A DNA stretch of 21,703 nt from Hypsibius dujardini (GCA_001579985.1 LRSR01004264.1:1-21703); one strand, 5' to 3'; shown: positions 1 to 11,105, numbered from the stretch's first letter. Made by a program: numbers and translations. Notes: generated from the letters alone by a model not told the origin.

Positions 1-1972
1 AGTTAACTGGGAAATGTTCAATTTTAAGTTTCTTTTGCGTTCGTGAGACTTTGGGAGCTTTCTTATGACCGAAACGGTTTAGTTAATGCGGAGATCATGA
101 GGAGTCGCATTATAATTAGAGTAGATTATTGGGTGCAAAATTAAATTAAGCTTAATATTCTGACTTATTTATTTATGGCCAAAAGAGTGAAATGTCGATG
201 TTGGTATTTTGTGTTACTAGTCAGCGGAGAAATTTTAATTGTTGATATTTCGCAAAGAGGTGAATTTTCAGTGTCCTGAAATCCGCCGTTTTCACCAAAC
301 CCGTTTCCATGAAAAAAATTCCAAGTTTTCGTTGGATAACAAAATAAAAAGCGGAATGCGTTTAGTCGCAAAATTATGTCTTTTCAAAAAAAAAAGGTTA
401 AACTTTCGAAATTCTAATCATGAGGTGGCAGTAGGGGATGTCGTCTTGAAACTTTTTTGTGTGGCTACGTGCGTGTCGGAAATACGCGCAAAATGATTTC
501 ATCGTGGAATTTGTTTGCGAATACAGAACGTACGAACGAAACTTGAACTAACACGATCAAGACTTGCTAGATATTTATCTTTCTAAATACCCCTGTGAAG
601 AACAATTTTTTTTCTGGAAATGATGTCCCGGTGTTCCGTATTCCGCTTTCACCGAGAGCATTTTCGCCTAAATTATTCTTGGAACTATCGGAGTTGTTAT
701 TGCATTCAGCAGCTACAACTGCCAACGCAGAGCGACGGACCAATGCATTCACCTTGTGCATGGAAACGCAAGAACATTCATCGAAAAGTGGACGCAAGAG
801 TTTCTTTGGATCAGTGACGTAAGTGTCCGGTCCGTCATTGTTATCTCCAAAGGACTGAATAGTTTCAAATTTTCATGACATTTCAAGAAAATAGATTTAT
901 TTTGCATTTCTCAAAATTTTTATTAAATCCCCGTACTTGATTAGAGCAACAGACTCGATTAGACAGATTGCTAATTAAAATACCAAATGGTTCTGTTAAA
1001 GCCACGTTGACCAGCAAAATTTTAGTGGCTTTTTTTTCGTACTTCTAGGGATCAACGTCTTCCACATTATTAATTAGGAAATGACAATTGGAGTAAAGGT
1101 TTAATTAGGTTAAAGGTTAATTATTGATAGAATAAAGCGATTTGCGAAGCGGGAACTTGGAAAAACCTCCCCGGAACAAGTTTCGAAAATAAATGGCAGA
1201 TGAAAATTGCTTTTCACTTACTGCCTGATGAAATTTTACAATAAATATCTTCAGAGATGCTTTCGACCCATTCGCAAGGGCAGGAAGTAGAACGTGTCGG
1301 AATTAAAAGACTGGAAGTGGAAAGCTTTTCCGCGCAAAACCCTTTTTCCCTTGCTTCCTAGCAAAACAGACACATACCCCCCTTAAAATGGGACCACTTG
1401 GGGTGGGGAATACTTTGTTTCCAATCATGATTGCGCCAACTTGTATTTTGAAGCAGATATAAGACAGCCCCCCCCCGCAGACGAGCCACTTCTCGTAAAA
1501 TCTTCTAGACGCGTCTGCTGCCAAAAAATAGTCATTGACCTCCTATATGTTTTAAAGAGCTTTCAGACAGCCTTAAAATACAGAATAGCTGATCGTAATA
1601 GCCGCGAGACAATTATTATGATGTGTACAGTAAAACAAGTTAGCAAAGATTTGATAGAAAGTATCAGAGCGTAGACCGGACATGTACCACTCATACTGTC
1701 TTTTCCTCTCGAATCTTATGAACGAGACATGAGGTTATATATTAACAAGCCTACCGTTCATCAAAATCATTCGTTCGGCAATCCGCATGGCTCAGAATAA
1801 TTCAATGATTCAGCGTCCGTGGTAAGTACGATCCCCGTCAAAATCATAGACGACGACTGAGAAAATATTCAGCAACTGCCAAGTAGCGAATTTTCCAAGG
1901 CTTGTGGTCTGCAATTGAGCTCGCAAATCAGCAGACATTGAAACATCATTACAAACTCATTAATATGATCAC

Positions 1973-2097
1973 CCCATGCGTATGATTCATAGAACATCGT
2001 TTATTGTTCAGAAACACCTTACTAACGTTCCTCAATGAGGAACGTTTCTTTAATTTAAAATTGTAATAAAATGGTTATTTGTGAAAAACTGGATTGA
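1973..2097. repeat. Interspersed repeat, copy 1 (with perfect hairpin)
   Basis: About 120 nt aligned to 7070-7193 in the same orientation (CATGC...CAGAAACA-CTTACT...ACGTTC...TTTGTGAAAA-CTGGATTGA). Contains a perfect 10-bp inverted repeat, 2024-2033 with 2037-2046, loop AAT. Confidence 0.65.
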
Positions 2098-2309
2098 GGG
2101 GACTATTCACTATACACAAATCAACGATACTGTATTATTTATTTTTGAAATTCTCGCAAACATGTTGCTTTGTTTCACATTTCCTTCTTTTTGATTATTT
2201 AATTTGTTTATCTTTCGACAAGATTGTCTGAGAGCGATAAAAACAACGGGAATCAATTTACCTCCATCTTTGCTTGAAATAAGTGTGGGAACATATTTGC
2301 ATTCTATTT

Positions 2310-2373
2310 CCCCGGAGAATGTGCGGGGACACAGCCGCTGACTATGTCCCCGAGAAACTGCGGGGACGCAGCC
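2310..2373. repeat. Two tandem GC-rich hairpins
   Basis: Two related units 38 nt apart, each CCCCG...CGGGGAC followed by (A/G)CAGCC. The second forms a 7-bp perfect stem (2346-2352 with 2361-2367). They stand out from AT-rich surroundings. Confidence 0.6.
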
Positions 2374-4334
2374 ATTTCGTTGGTTTATTTATATTTTAAT
2401 TTTTTAGAAACATGCTCGAAGCATTTTAAATAAAAATATTCACACCCTCTTTCGTGCAAAGCCGTGCTTGATTGCTTTACTTTTCTACAAATAACACGGA
2501 GAAAACTTCGATTGGTTGTCTGATTAGATTGGGGAAAAATAGAAAACTTCTGTGCGTATTTTGATTGATTCAGAGATAAACTCTTGGGCCTCGGCCCTCA
2601 TCGTCACAATCAGTCAATTGATTAGTTGTTTTCTTACACCATCCTATTTTACAGTGACATGAATTGCGTTTTACTACTAACAGTTGCTGTCACTACATAC
2701 CGTAAAGCTGTTTCGTGAATTAAATTTTATTTAAATTCAGCATTTTCTTTAACTAAATTTTCGAGTTTTATTTGAATAATATTTTCATTTTAAATGGGTG
2801 GTTTTTTTCATATTTAAAAGTGATCTTATTTAAAATTGCCGTGGAATGAAAATATTGTTGTTTATTATTTACACCCAAACGCGATATCTAAACAACACTA
2901 CTGTAGTTTTATAAACTGATTCATTCTGAATTACTGTTTTCATTTTAGTTTACTTGCGTGTCGAAGGCTGAAGGCCTTTGTTTCACTTCTATATGACGCG
3001 AATTTTGAAAACCGCGGCTCGTATTATTTTTGTCCAAAGCAAACTGTAATGGCACATGCATCTTCCTAATTTATTTGCAGGAAGTTGCGTGGTTTTCCGG
3101 TCACTTTTTCATATATTATTCGATGCTGATGTTATTATATCAGATTGAGGCCGGTTTTAAAATGTTACCATGCGAGATCGCGCTCTAATGACTGTTACCC
3201 GAGAGCATTCTCAACAGACACGTAAGCATTTCAAAATCTATAAAACTAAAAGTGAGTCAAAGATAAGTCGATATTTTCGGTGGGGTGAAAGCGATTAAAC
3301 AAGATTGACGGGTGCGGTGAACTCTTCACAAACACGAATGATTGATGTTGCAGGCGCAGATCATTTGAGCAAACAATTTCTGCTTCTACATACAACCTGT
3401 ATTGCGATCGGTTGTCTATTTGAGAGAGCCACCATTAGGTGTGAATCCGAAAAACATTAACAAGTTCCGCCATTTCTTGCATGGTTACAAGAGATTTTGG
3501 AAGGTCATTTTTCAGACTATTTGACATGACAAAAAGCAGTCAGCAGTAAACGCCACCGCATTATTACTGGACGTATCTTTTGAATTATTCAATTAAAAAT
3601 TATGGTTTATCAGTTATTACCGGTAGTAACTCTGAACAGGCAAAATACAGAGCGGATGGTTTCCAGATTTAAAAGAGACTGGGAAATACTGTCGCCATTC
3701 AATTAAGCAAACCAGAAGACCAAATGTAGGAGGGATTTGCACAAAACAGGTTTTCTACGTGACACCATCTGGAGCAACACTAAACCTCCCCAAAAAAATA
3801 TTTACACCGGAAGTATATCGCGAGGTAGATTAGGGAGGAAAAATGAGGCTAAAAAATTTAATCGCAAAAAAGTAACTACTTTTTTTCTCTTTTTTTTCCA
3901 CCCAAAGAGTAGAAATGTTCCTCTTGTGCAATTTTGCTCAGGCAGTATAAAAAAACACAAGTGTTTTATTTCGCATAGCAGTTCAAATAAAATCAACAAA
4001 TAAAATTAGACACGACATTTTAAGAACTGTACATAAAACAAACCTATGCAAATTGTGTCTTTGACAGTGTTTTACAGCAATACAAGAATTGTACAATAAA
4101 CAAACCAAAGTGTAACGTATTTCTAGTATACTTGGCTGCCTAGTTACGAATGGACTATTCCGGTGACCGTTTTTTTCCGTCAAGCTTCTTGTGACAAAGT
4201 AACCACGAGACACAATTTGTCTCAGTCTACTCACAACATGTCTAATGATCATGTGGTAAAACTTATTCGAATTAGATGTGTCATGAACAATCTGCACAGA
4301 AGCTGTTGCATATTCATATCAATGCGTTTATTCT

Positions 4335-4711
4335 TTAGGCTCCAGTCAATACAGGAAATGCTTCGGCAAGCTCGACGGACATTACTGCGTCAGATGAGAG
4401 ACCTAGCAGCTCTACGTACTGTAAGGTTGCAGTTCCGCTTAACTCTCTGAAGACGGGGTGTTTTGGGTATACGGTGTTGACGACGTTGATCCTGTTTAGG
4501 ATCACTTCGTATAAAGTGCTTAATGGGGTCATGGCGTATTGCATGAGTGGCGGCTCGCACACGCTGATATGCATATAGCACTTTCCCTAAACATATGCAG
4601 TTGTCTTTGTACACCCACTGTCTCATACCGGCCAGCAAGAAAAGCACAATAAAGCAGTGCGCAATGGGAAAGCGCATTGAGCAGCCTGAATGGAGCTTCC
4701 CAATGATTCAA
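4335..4711 (-). other. Possible small minus-strand coding region, unrecognised
   Basis: Few stops in all three minus frames. One frame (from 4574) reads MHISVCEPPLMQYAMTPLST through LQYVELLGLSSDAVMSVELAEAFPVL to a TAA at 4335-4337, with AATAAA a few bases further. Another (from 4677) opens MRFPIAHCFIVLFLLAG, a plausible signal peptide, and ends at 4390. I cannot choose a frame or name a family; it may be chance. Confidence 0.25.
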
Positions 4712-4853
4712 TTTTTTGTGTGCACTACAGGTGTCCTATCCTCTTTCGCAATACATCAAATTGTTTGCTTTAAGTTTACAACAAACTGCCGTTTTCGAAT
4801 GCTTGAACAAAAATCCATGTAAATTAGAAAAATCATTTGAAATTTCCCGTCCA

Positions 4854-4879
4854 GGGGTGATCCCATTTGGGATCACCCC
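4854..4879. repeat. Perfect 12-bp inverted repeat
   Basis: GGGGTGATCCCA, two T, then its exact complement, directly abutting the CTGT array that starts at 4881. Confidence 0.85.
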
Positions 4880-4880
4880 G

Positions 4881-4970
4881 GTCTGTCTGTCTGTCTGTTT
4901 GTCTCTCTATCTGCCTGTCTGTTTGCCTGTCTGTTTGTTTGCCTGCCTGCCTGCCTATCTGCCTAACTTT
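4881..4970 (+). repeat. (CTGT)n/(CTGC)n tetranucleotide array
   Basis: Imperfect CTGT, CTGC and TTTG units. Apparent Cys-Leu-Ser-Val proteins across it are repeat artefacts. Confidence 0.9.
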
Positions 4971-4979
4971 CCGCCTGAT

Positions 4980-7640
4980 TCTGACTGTCTACACCTTTAG
5001 AATCTCTTGGAATGAGAGATTTCGAAATCGTTTGCCGAGTAATTCCAGCTAGAGGCGGCGGGTGCGGACTTACAGGTTTAGAAAAAATTACTATTCCGTG
5101 TCGATAATTAGATTTATTGCGTAAACTACACAGCAAAAAAAGTTTTAAACCCATAGTGGAATACGAAGCTCCATGATGGTTTGGCTTGGGCGGTACGTTA
5201 TCAGTGGGCGAAAGTTCTCAATTGTTTCAGGGTATTGAAACTGCGGGGTCCTCTACCTGTTCCGATGTGAATCTTACCAGTTAAAATATTTTGAAAACTG
5301 TCTTATGTTTTTGTGAGAACAACTTTGAGGAGGCATCTTGTAGAGAGCAGATTGACTTTGAATATCAATCAGCAATGAATTATTTTTAAAGGCCGACAAC
5401 GTTTGTGTAAACGGTATCTACTGACTTTGAGAATCAATAAAAAATTTGATGAAAATCAGCGGACATTTGAATGTCGTCCAAAGCTGTACACGTCCACAGT
5501 AATACTTAATAATTCATATTTCTAATGGATCTGCTTCAGCTCTCTTGATGGCTCAAACCAACGGGCTTACCGGATCCATTGTTGTTCTTTTGTTAGCAGG
5601 GCTATGACTGTTTTCCTATAAGATTATCGAGTGACAGTTCCTCAGGTATTAGCCGGGATGATACCTGCAATTTAATTTATGAAAAGTCAGAATACATCTA
5701 AACGTTTTGTCAAAGTAAAGCTTTGCTAACGAGGAACTCTGTCATTTAGCGGATATCGTCGGTAGGCATACCGAACGTTTTGGCCGTTGGGGTGGATCTC
5801 TTTTACAGCATGAAAACAACGTTATTCAATAATTACCTATAAATATGTGTATAGTTGCGAAAACCGGTAGGCGTGTAGAGTAAAGTCAAGCTATATAGTA
5901 CCTTTAAACAATAATGCAACGCAGGTTCAATACTGCTACAAAGTGCTTTTCTTGAGCTGAACTTTCAGACAGTATTGATCATAGAGTTCATTCATAACCT
6001 GGGGCCATTTAACATTCCGCAAGTCACACAGTCAGAAAATGTCATGCCATCATATTTTCTCAATTTAAAAAAATCTCGCAGTACAAGAAAGCGCCTAACC
6101 TGTCTGCGGACCGGTCGCATCTAGACAACTGATCAGCAGACAATTCATACGTCTGAAACTGTACCGCCCAGAACAAGCATCGGAGAAGACATCTCGTTCT
6201 AGTTGACAAGCACAAACACTATTTCGACATCGGCGTTACGACGTTTTGGTCATGATGACAAATCCTGTGAAATGATGTCCATATTTTGCAACGTCCTTTT
6301 TACGTTCAGACAAATTTATTTATTATTAAATAGTTACTACCAGTCACATTATTTACCGATTGGATGGCTTTTGATGGGCTTTTATTGGCGACGCTGATCA
6401 GAATACGAAAGGGAGACCCATCAGTCGATTTTGGGTCTAAGACCAAAAGATATTGGCAGCTCTTAACAATAGAGGCCTTGCTTCCTCGTCGGATCCTAAA
6501 TGATGTTTTAACCGTGTGCAATTTGTAAGAGGTAGAAAACATCGGTGTGAACAGTGTACAATCTTTTCAAAGCATGGGTGCGCTTGCTTGCCTCGAGGCA
6601 CTTTTATTGAGAACACTCAGCTGGCTCAATAAATTCTCGTGTTCGCATCTCTCACTTTCTTTCTTTGTTTTTTCGTGACTCATCAAAAATATAGCAGAAT
6701 TGCCAAAAACTGAGTGCAGTGTTTTCCGATGGCATGAACGTTCAGGTCGCCAGGTGCTCTTGGCTCTTATTACAAGAGGCCAAAATTTGGTGAAAAAATG
6801 AAGTTCGATCTTGCCAAGGTGGACTGCGACTCGGCTCAATTTAACTCAGCCCATATGTCATCGTAAAATTTAAAACCAATTTAAACTACCTTGACCATTG
6901 TCAAAATCAGCCAATCAGATAAGAGTCGTAATTTAATTTGCACGAATAAAATTTACCTAAGAATAGGAAACCGCATAGAAGTTAACTGAAGGAGACCTTA
7001 TTGCACTTAGCGATTATTGCTTTCAGTACGTCAAGGCCATCTCTCGCTCAGTTTAGCGTTCTCTCCACGCCATGCACATGGTTTATAGATCATCATTTCT
7101 TCTCCAGAAACAACTTACTGACGTTCGTCATTGAGGATTTTTTTAAATTTTAAAAGTGTAACAAATGGTAATTTGTGAAAAGCTGGATTGATGAAACTCT
7201 TCAGATTACTAAGAACGGACTCAAATCCTTTTAGTGGCCCGATTAGCATGAGTCGGGAATTGAATCGGAAACCTACTACAGTGCCGCAGGCTTTTGGATG
7301 TTCTCGTTGTTTCACCACTGGGTATATACAACGTTTGCTGTGTTATCTTTTAGAATTGTAGTCTTCTGAAAGACTCAACAAAATTTTCTCGGCTTTATTG
7401 GTTGTTCAATAATAGCTTTAGGTGTTAATTAAAGCGGTACGCTTAACGAACTTCACAGAACTAGAGAACCTGCGGCGATATTTTCTCAAAACTCTTGGTT
7501 TATTTCTTTGACAAATCTGCGTACGCATGGCGGTTTGCCAATGGAACACACCGAAAACGCGACGTCTGTAATCTACTTGAATTGACGTCAGCCAATAATG
7601 TCATGTAAGCTGTAATGGTAAATGCGTTTGCAATTGCACT
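4980..7640. other. AT-rich non-coding stretch left of the BET copy
   Basis: No gene supported; a 90-codon minus frame at 6839-6567 has no recognisable motif. Holds the second copy of the interspersed repeat. No bromodomain-like sequence precedes the BET breakpoint at ~7641. Confidence 0.55.
7070..7193. repeat. Interspersed repeat, copy 2
   Basis: Second copy of the 1973-2097 element. Its hairpin is broken (ACGTTCGTC / GAGGATTT). Confidence 0.65.
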
Positions 7641-7981
7641 TCCTTCGTGAACATACCAGATCTAGTGGTTCGACCGGCCAACCCTCCTCCGACTCCCGCT
7701 GAGGCTCCCCACCACCAACGAGGAGAAGGAGCCCGGTCAAAGTCACTCCTGCTGTGGCGGACAGCGATGACAACGACGAGGACGGCGGAACCGACGACAC
7801 TAAGAAGATGTTTGAACTTCAACAGCAAATCGAAAAAGGTGCCTTTTCAAGCATTCAGACAAGACGTATCGGCAGACAGACAGGCAGACAGACATGCAGT
7901 TTTACAAACACGTTATTTACCTAGTTAGACCAACAGTCGTGCAGAACAGAGTGACATACTTAGAGTTTTGTGATCTTTTAG

Positions 7982-8280
7982 CTTCAACAGTCGGTGGCAC
8001 TCATGGCGGAAATGAAGCCGAAGAAGATTGTCAAGCCAGTCAAGACAGAATTTCCCCCTCCCTTACCCCCCATCAAAGAGACCAAAGCCAAAACTGTAAA
8101 AGCTGCCACTCCAGTGGTGGAGAAGCCACCGCCCGCACCCGGAGCTGCCCGTAAAGGCCGTCCGCCCGGGTCGACAAACAAACCCAAGAAGGATAAACTC
8201 GCCGAGGCGGAAGCTGCGGCTGCAGAAAAGGCAGCCAAGTCGCCGAAGAAGCCCAAGGAGAAGGCAGAGTCTCCCAAAAA
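7982..8280 (+). pseudogene. BET copy exon: basic segment (open reading frame kept)
   Basis: Same 299-nt length and phase as its partner at 20853-20555. It reads [15 protein letters not shown] through SPKK with only a few substitutions, including EFPPPLPPIKET for [12 protein letters not shown]. The AT-hook-like [12 protein letters not shown] is unchanged. The first in-frame ATG of this truncated copy is at 8003. Confidence 0.8.
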
Positions 8281-8486
8281 GTATGCACTGCTGCGGAGTG
8301 TCTGTCTCTTTGCCTGCATATTGTCGACTCGTTTCTCTCTTGACCTATTGGTCCTGTCTCTTTATACTTGTCTGTCTGCTTTCTTGTCTTCCTGTCTGCC
8401 TCATCTGCCTGGTAGACTAACTACCTGTCTAAGTCAACGTTTATATGCGTGTTTTTTTTTGTCACGCAAAAAAACGTACACTGTTG

Positions 8487-8517
8487 ACAGACATACAGAC
8501 AGAACAGACAGACAGGT

Positions 8518-8548
<31 letters not shown>
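8487..8548 (+). repeat. (GACA)n array in BET-copy intron
   Basis: Near-perfect GACA units in the second intron of the plus BET copy. The partner intron carries the related array at 20295-20373, so the repeat predates the duplication. Confidence 0.9.
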
Positions 8549-8713
8549 TGAGTCTGTTAGAAAGACATGTAGATGCACGATTGACTGCCTATTTGCATAC
8601 CTGTCTGCGTGTTTGTTGTATGCATTTCTGCATGTCAGTCTATTGGTCTTCACTAATTGCTGATCTGAATGATTTATTCATTGATGGAGTTTGAATGCCT
8701 GTCCTCTCTTTAG

Positions 8714-8914
8714 GTCACCCGGCAAACCTGGTAGGAAGAAGAAGAACTTGGGCGTTTCCGGCGACGGTGAGATTCCCCCACCGCCGGTTTACGACAGCGA
8801 CGAGGAAGAGGCTGTGCCCATGTCCATGTCGTATGATGAGACTCGCAATCTCAGCTTGGACATTAATCGCCTGCCTCCGGACAAGTTGGGCCTCATCGTC
8901 AACATCATCCAATC
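8714..8914 (+). pseudogene. BET copy exon: N-terminal half of ET domain (open)
   Basis: 201 nt, three codons longer than its partner ([12 protein letters not shown] against KKKDAGDGE) and otherwise nearly identical. The conserved Arg of KLGRIVN is Leu here. The acceptor TCTTTAG and donor AATC|GTAAGA are intact and phases match the neighbours. Confidence 0.82.
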
Positions 8915-9040
8915 GTAAGAGCAATGTCTTCTTTTGTCAACTTGTCTTTCTTTGGACTGTGGGATCGTCTTTGGTCTCCTCGGTATTTTATTCCTTATCT
9001 GTTTGCCTGATCGCTGATCCGATGTCTATTGCATTTTGTC

Positions 9041-9073
9041 TGTGGCCCTGTCTGTCTGTCTGTCTGTCTGCAT
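9041..9073 (+). repeat. (TCTG)n array in BET-copy third intron
   Basis: About seven TCTG units; the partner intron (19738-19860) has a longer, more degenerate ACAG tract. Confidence 0.8.
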
Positions 9074-9095
9074 GTCATGTCTTTGTCTTTTTCAG

Positions 9096-9497
9096 TCGCG
9101 AGCCCGGATTGAAGGATTCCAATCCGGACGAGATCGAAATCGACTTTGCCACTCTGAAACCGGCGACCCTCCGTGAACTGGAAGTGTACGTCAATTCCAT
9201 TCTCAAGAAGCCCCTTGGCCGTAAACCGGGTCCGATGGGAAGAAGGTTTTTGTGGCAGCTTCTGCTGCGGCCGGGAAGGCAGGAGGCGGAGAAGACTCCG
9301 CGGAAAAGAAGGGTTCCTCAGGACCTTCTAAAGCTCCTCCTGTTAAGAAGCCTGCTGCTGAGACTAAGGGGAAGGATAAGAAGCCGGTTGCTGGCGCCAA
9401 CAGTGGCCGTTTGAGCGGAAGCAGCTCAGAATCTGCATCGGAATCTGAATCAGAGTCAGAGTCCGCGGCGAGTTCTTCCCAAGGCGACAGCGATTGA
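9096..9497 (+). pseudogene. BET copy terminal exon with frameshift after ET
   Basis: Reads [17 protein letters not shown]...[15 protein letters not shown] correctly. A missing G at 9237-9239 then changes frame: the shifted reading is Arg/Leu-rich and stops at 9412-9414, while the original Ser/Glu tail frame stays open from 9252 to the TGA at 9495-9497. The PRGRK hook-like motif is PLGRK here. Confidence 0.8.
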
Positions 9498-9810
9498 GGC
9501 TGATTATCCATTTTACGGTCTCCTCACCTCATTTCCTATATGCATGTTTCTTTACACTATTGAATTGCTGTTTTTTTATTGCTGTCTCGTTAGAAGTTGT
9601 TGGCTGGTAGGACGCGCTTCTTTTCGGGCCATTTTTGCTTTGAGTCCGTGTGTTATGTTGTGTGAGCTACTCTTCCCTTCTCTCTCGGACCTTTTTCTCG
9701 GACCTTACCATACCGCTACAATATCATCCTACTCGTACTTGTTTCATCTGGGTGACAGACGCTTGCCCCCTGCACGCTGTGCGATAATGCAAAGTTTTAA
9801 AATCAGCGTT

Positions 9811-10379
9811 ACCGGTTGATTGGTTCTCGAAATTTTTGTTTTCCAAAAACTTTTTGGTATTTTACTGAACGTGAACACATTCTTAAATGTTACTAAAAAC
9901 CTTCGAATATGAGTGATTTACTGGACAACAGACTGTACGCTTTTTTCCATGTTCATGTGTCATCCATTGAGAAGCGGGAAATGTCAGAACATGGAAAAAA
10001 GCGTGCAGTCTTTTTTCCAGCAAATCACTCATACCAAGATTTCGAAATTTGAATTAACAATTACTGCTGCAACTGCACGCGTTATTTCATCTGTTTTCCC
10101 CCGTTTTTTCCGATCTTATTTGCAAACGTTAATGTTTTTATTTCAAACAAATAAGTTCATGTAACAATAAAGATAATATTAACGCTGTCGTTCACTGTTT
10201 CATTTTCATTTTCTCAAGGTGTTCCGGTTGGTGGAAAATTTTTTATTTTGTTTTTTATACCTTACTGAAGGTTTTTATTAAATTTTAAGAATGTTTTCAC
10301 GTTCAGTAAAATACTGAAACAATTTTGAAAAACTAAAATGTCGAGAAATTTGTCAAATGATCGATCAATCAAGCACCGG
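9811..10379. mobile_element. Foldback / MITE-like element
   Basis: Outer inverted arms: 9811-9903 against 10275-10379 (CCGG at each tip, shared TATTTTACTGAACGTGAA and ACATTCTTAAA blocks, several small indels). Inside lies a second, stronger inverted repeat: 9911-9954 against 9987-10030, 40 of 44 positions matching with a 32-nt loop. No transposase frame is present. A target-site duplication is not clear. It sits about 50 nt beyond the 3' end of the truncated BET copy and has no equivalent next to the minus copy. Confidence 0.6.
9911..10030. repeat. Strong 44-bp inverted repeat (hairpin) inside the foldback element
   Basis: Arms 9911-9954 and 9987-10030 differ at four positions. Both contain CGCTTTTTTCCATGTTC or its complement. 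A transcript across it would form a long hairpin. Confidence 0.8.
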
Positions 10380-10731
10380 CATGTAGCACAAACTGGCAGA
10401 GATTCTTTTCTTCTTGCCCATTTTTTTCTGAACCTGGAAATGTATTTGCACCAACGAGACCCTTATGAAAAATCATGATATATTAACAAGTATCAGTAAA
10501 AAAACCCCCACCCTAAAAGCGAGGGGAAATCTCCGCCACTTCCCGAGTCAGATTAAACTTGTTGGTACAGGTTATAATCAGTTACAGCGTTTTGTGGTGT
10601 CGAATTTTCCCCTCAGCACAGAGCGAGAATGTCCGATTGAAAAAGACACTGCGCCCGGTTGTACCAAAACCTAATTTACTAACTTGTTTTGAAGTTGCAG
10701 CACAGAAATAGATGTAGCTTTTAGTTTTATT

Positions 10732-10739
10732 TATAAAAG
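10732..10739 (+). promoter_or_regulatory. Possible TATA box upstream of gene X
   Basis: TATAAAAG followed by G, about 100 nt before the first supported exon of gene X, with an initiator-like TCATCT some 22 nt downstream. TATA-like words are common in AT-rich DNA, so support is positional only. Confidence 0.3.
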
Positions 10740-10834
10740 GAAGCTCCGTTTGTCATCTCCGAGTGTTCTCTTCAATCGAGCACTGTTTCCGCATTTCTTT
10801 CGTGATTTTACGGTAATTATTGGCTTCGGTACAG

Positions 10835-10888
10835 GATATCATCCCAGGTTCGCCAGAACAACTTGATGAATCCCAGACTCAAAATGTG
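10835..10888 (+). CDS. Gene X, possible upstream exon
   Basis: 18 codons (DIIPGSPEQLDESQTQNV) bounded by a CGGTACAG acceptor and a GTG|GTAAGG donor, phase 0 on both sides, so it joins in frame to the exon at 11211. No homology or clear inverted partner is visible. It has no in-frame ATG, so if real the start codon lies further upstream. Confidence 0.35.
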
Positions 10889-10963
10889 GTAAGGGATTTG
10901 CAGATTACTAAATTAACGTTGTCAAACTGCGCCCCAAATTTGGCGGGCGAACAAACAAAGAGA

Positions 10964-11105
10964 TACAGTGATAGACAGGCAGATAGACAGGTAGACAAAC
11001 AGGCAGGCAGACAGACAGACAGACGGACAGACAGACAGACCGACCGACGGACCGACAGACAGACAGACAGATAAACAGATAGATAAATAGACAGACAGAC
11101 ATGCA
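10964..11105 (+). repeat. (GACA)n array 5' of gene X exon A
   Basis: GACA/GGCA/GACC units over ~140 nt. It mirrors the CTGT array at 15165-15335 beside the inverted paralogue. Confidence 0.9.

Larger units (their letters stand above)
1..4300. other. AT-rich non-coding stretch
   Basis: Only short chance frames are present, with no splice-bounded conserved reading I can support. It contains the repeats listed at 1973-2097 and 2310-2373 and many T/A runs. Confidence 0.6.
7641..9760 (+). pseudogene. 5'-truncated inverted copy of the BET gene 3' half
   Basis: Homologous, introns included, to the minus-strand BET gene (about 21318 down to 19070). Exon equivalents: ~7641-7838, 7982-8280, 8714-8914 and 9096-9497. 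Homology starts abruptly at ~7641 in the linker exon; no bromodomain exon is visible upstream. Lesions relative to the intact copy: a 1-nt loss in a C-run near 7707-7710, a 1-nt gain in the A-run 7833-7837 that restores frame at the splice, and a 1-nt loss in the G-run at 9237-9239. The last one shifts everything after the ET domain, so the reading stops at 9414 instead of 9497. The ET domain is complete; the only replacement within it is Leu for Arg in KLGRIVN. Splice sites are all kept. Homology continues past the stop to about 9755-9765, so 3' UTR was also copied. It could still be transcribed. Confidence 0.85.

Noticed and set aside
5860-5945. tRNA-like B-box (GGTTCAATACTGC)
   Set aside because: No matching A-box, acceptor stem or cloverleaf could be drawn; no tRNA or rRNA was found elsewhere in the window.
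6567-6839. 90-codon minus frame as a gene
   Set aside because: No motif, splice context, second copy or codon bias to support it; the length is within chance for this window.
8073-8288. Antisense frames over the BET exons (also 20516-20851, 19403-19729)
   Set aside because: These are shadows of the GC-rich BET coding strand; no splice-consistent or recognisable product.
7641-9760. Plus BET copy as a processed (retroposed) pseudogene
   Set aside because: All three introns are present and homologous to those of the minus copy, and there is no poly-A tail.
10964-11105. CRISPR-like array of short repeats
   Set aside because: Pure microsatellite without spacers, in a eukaryotic intron context.
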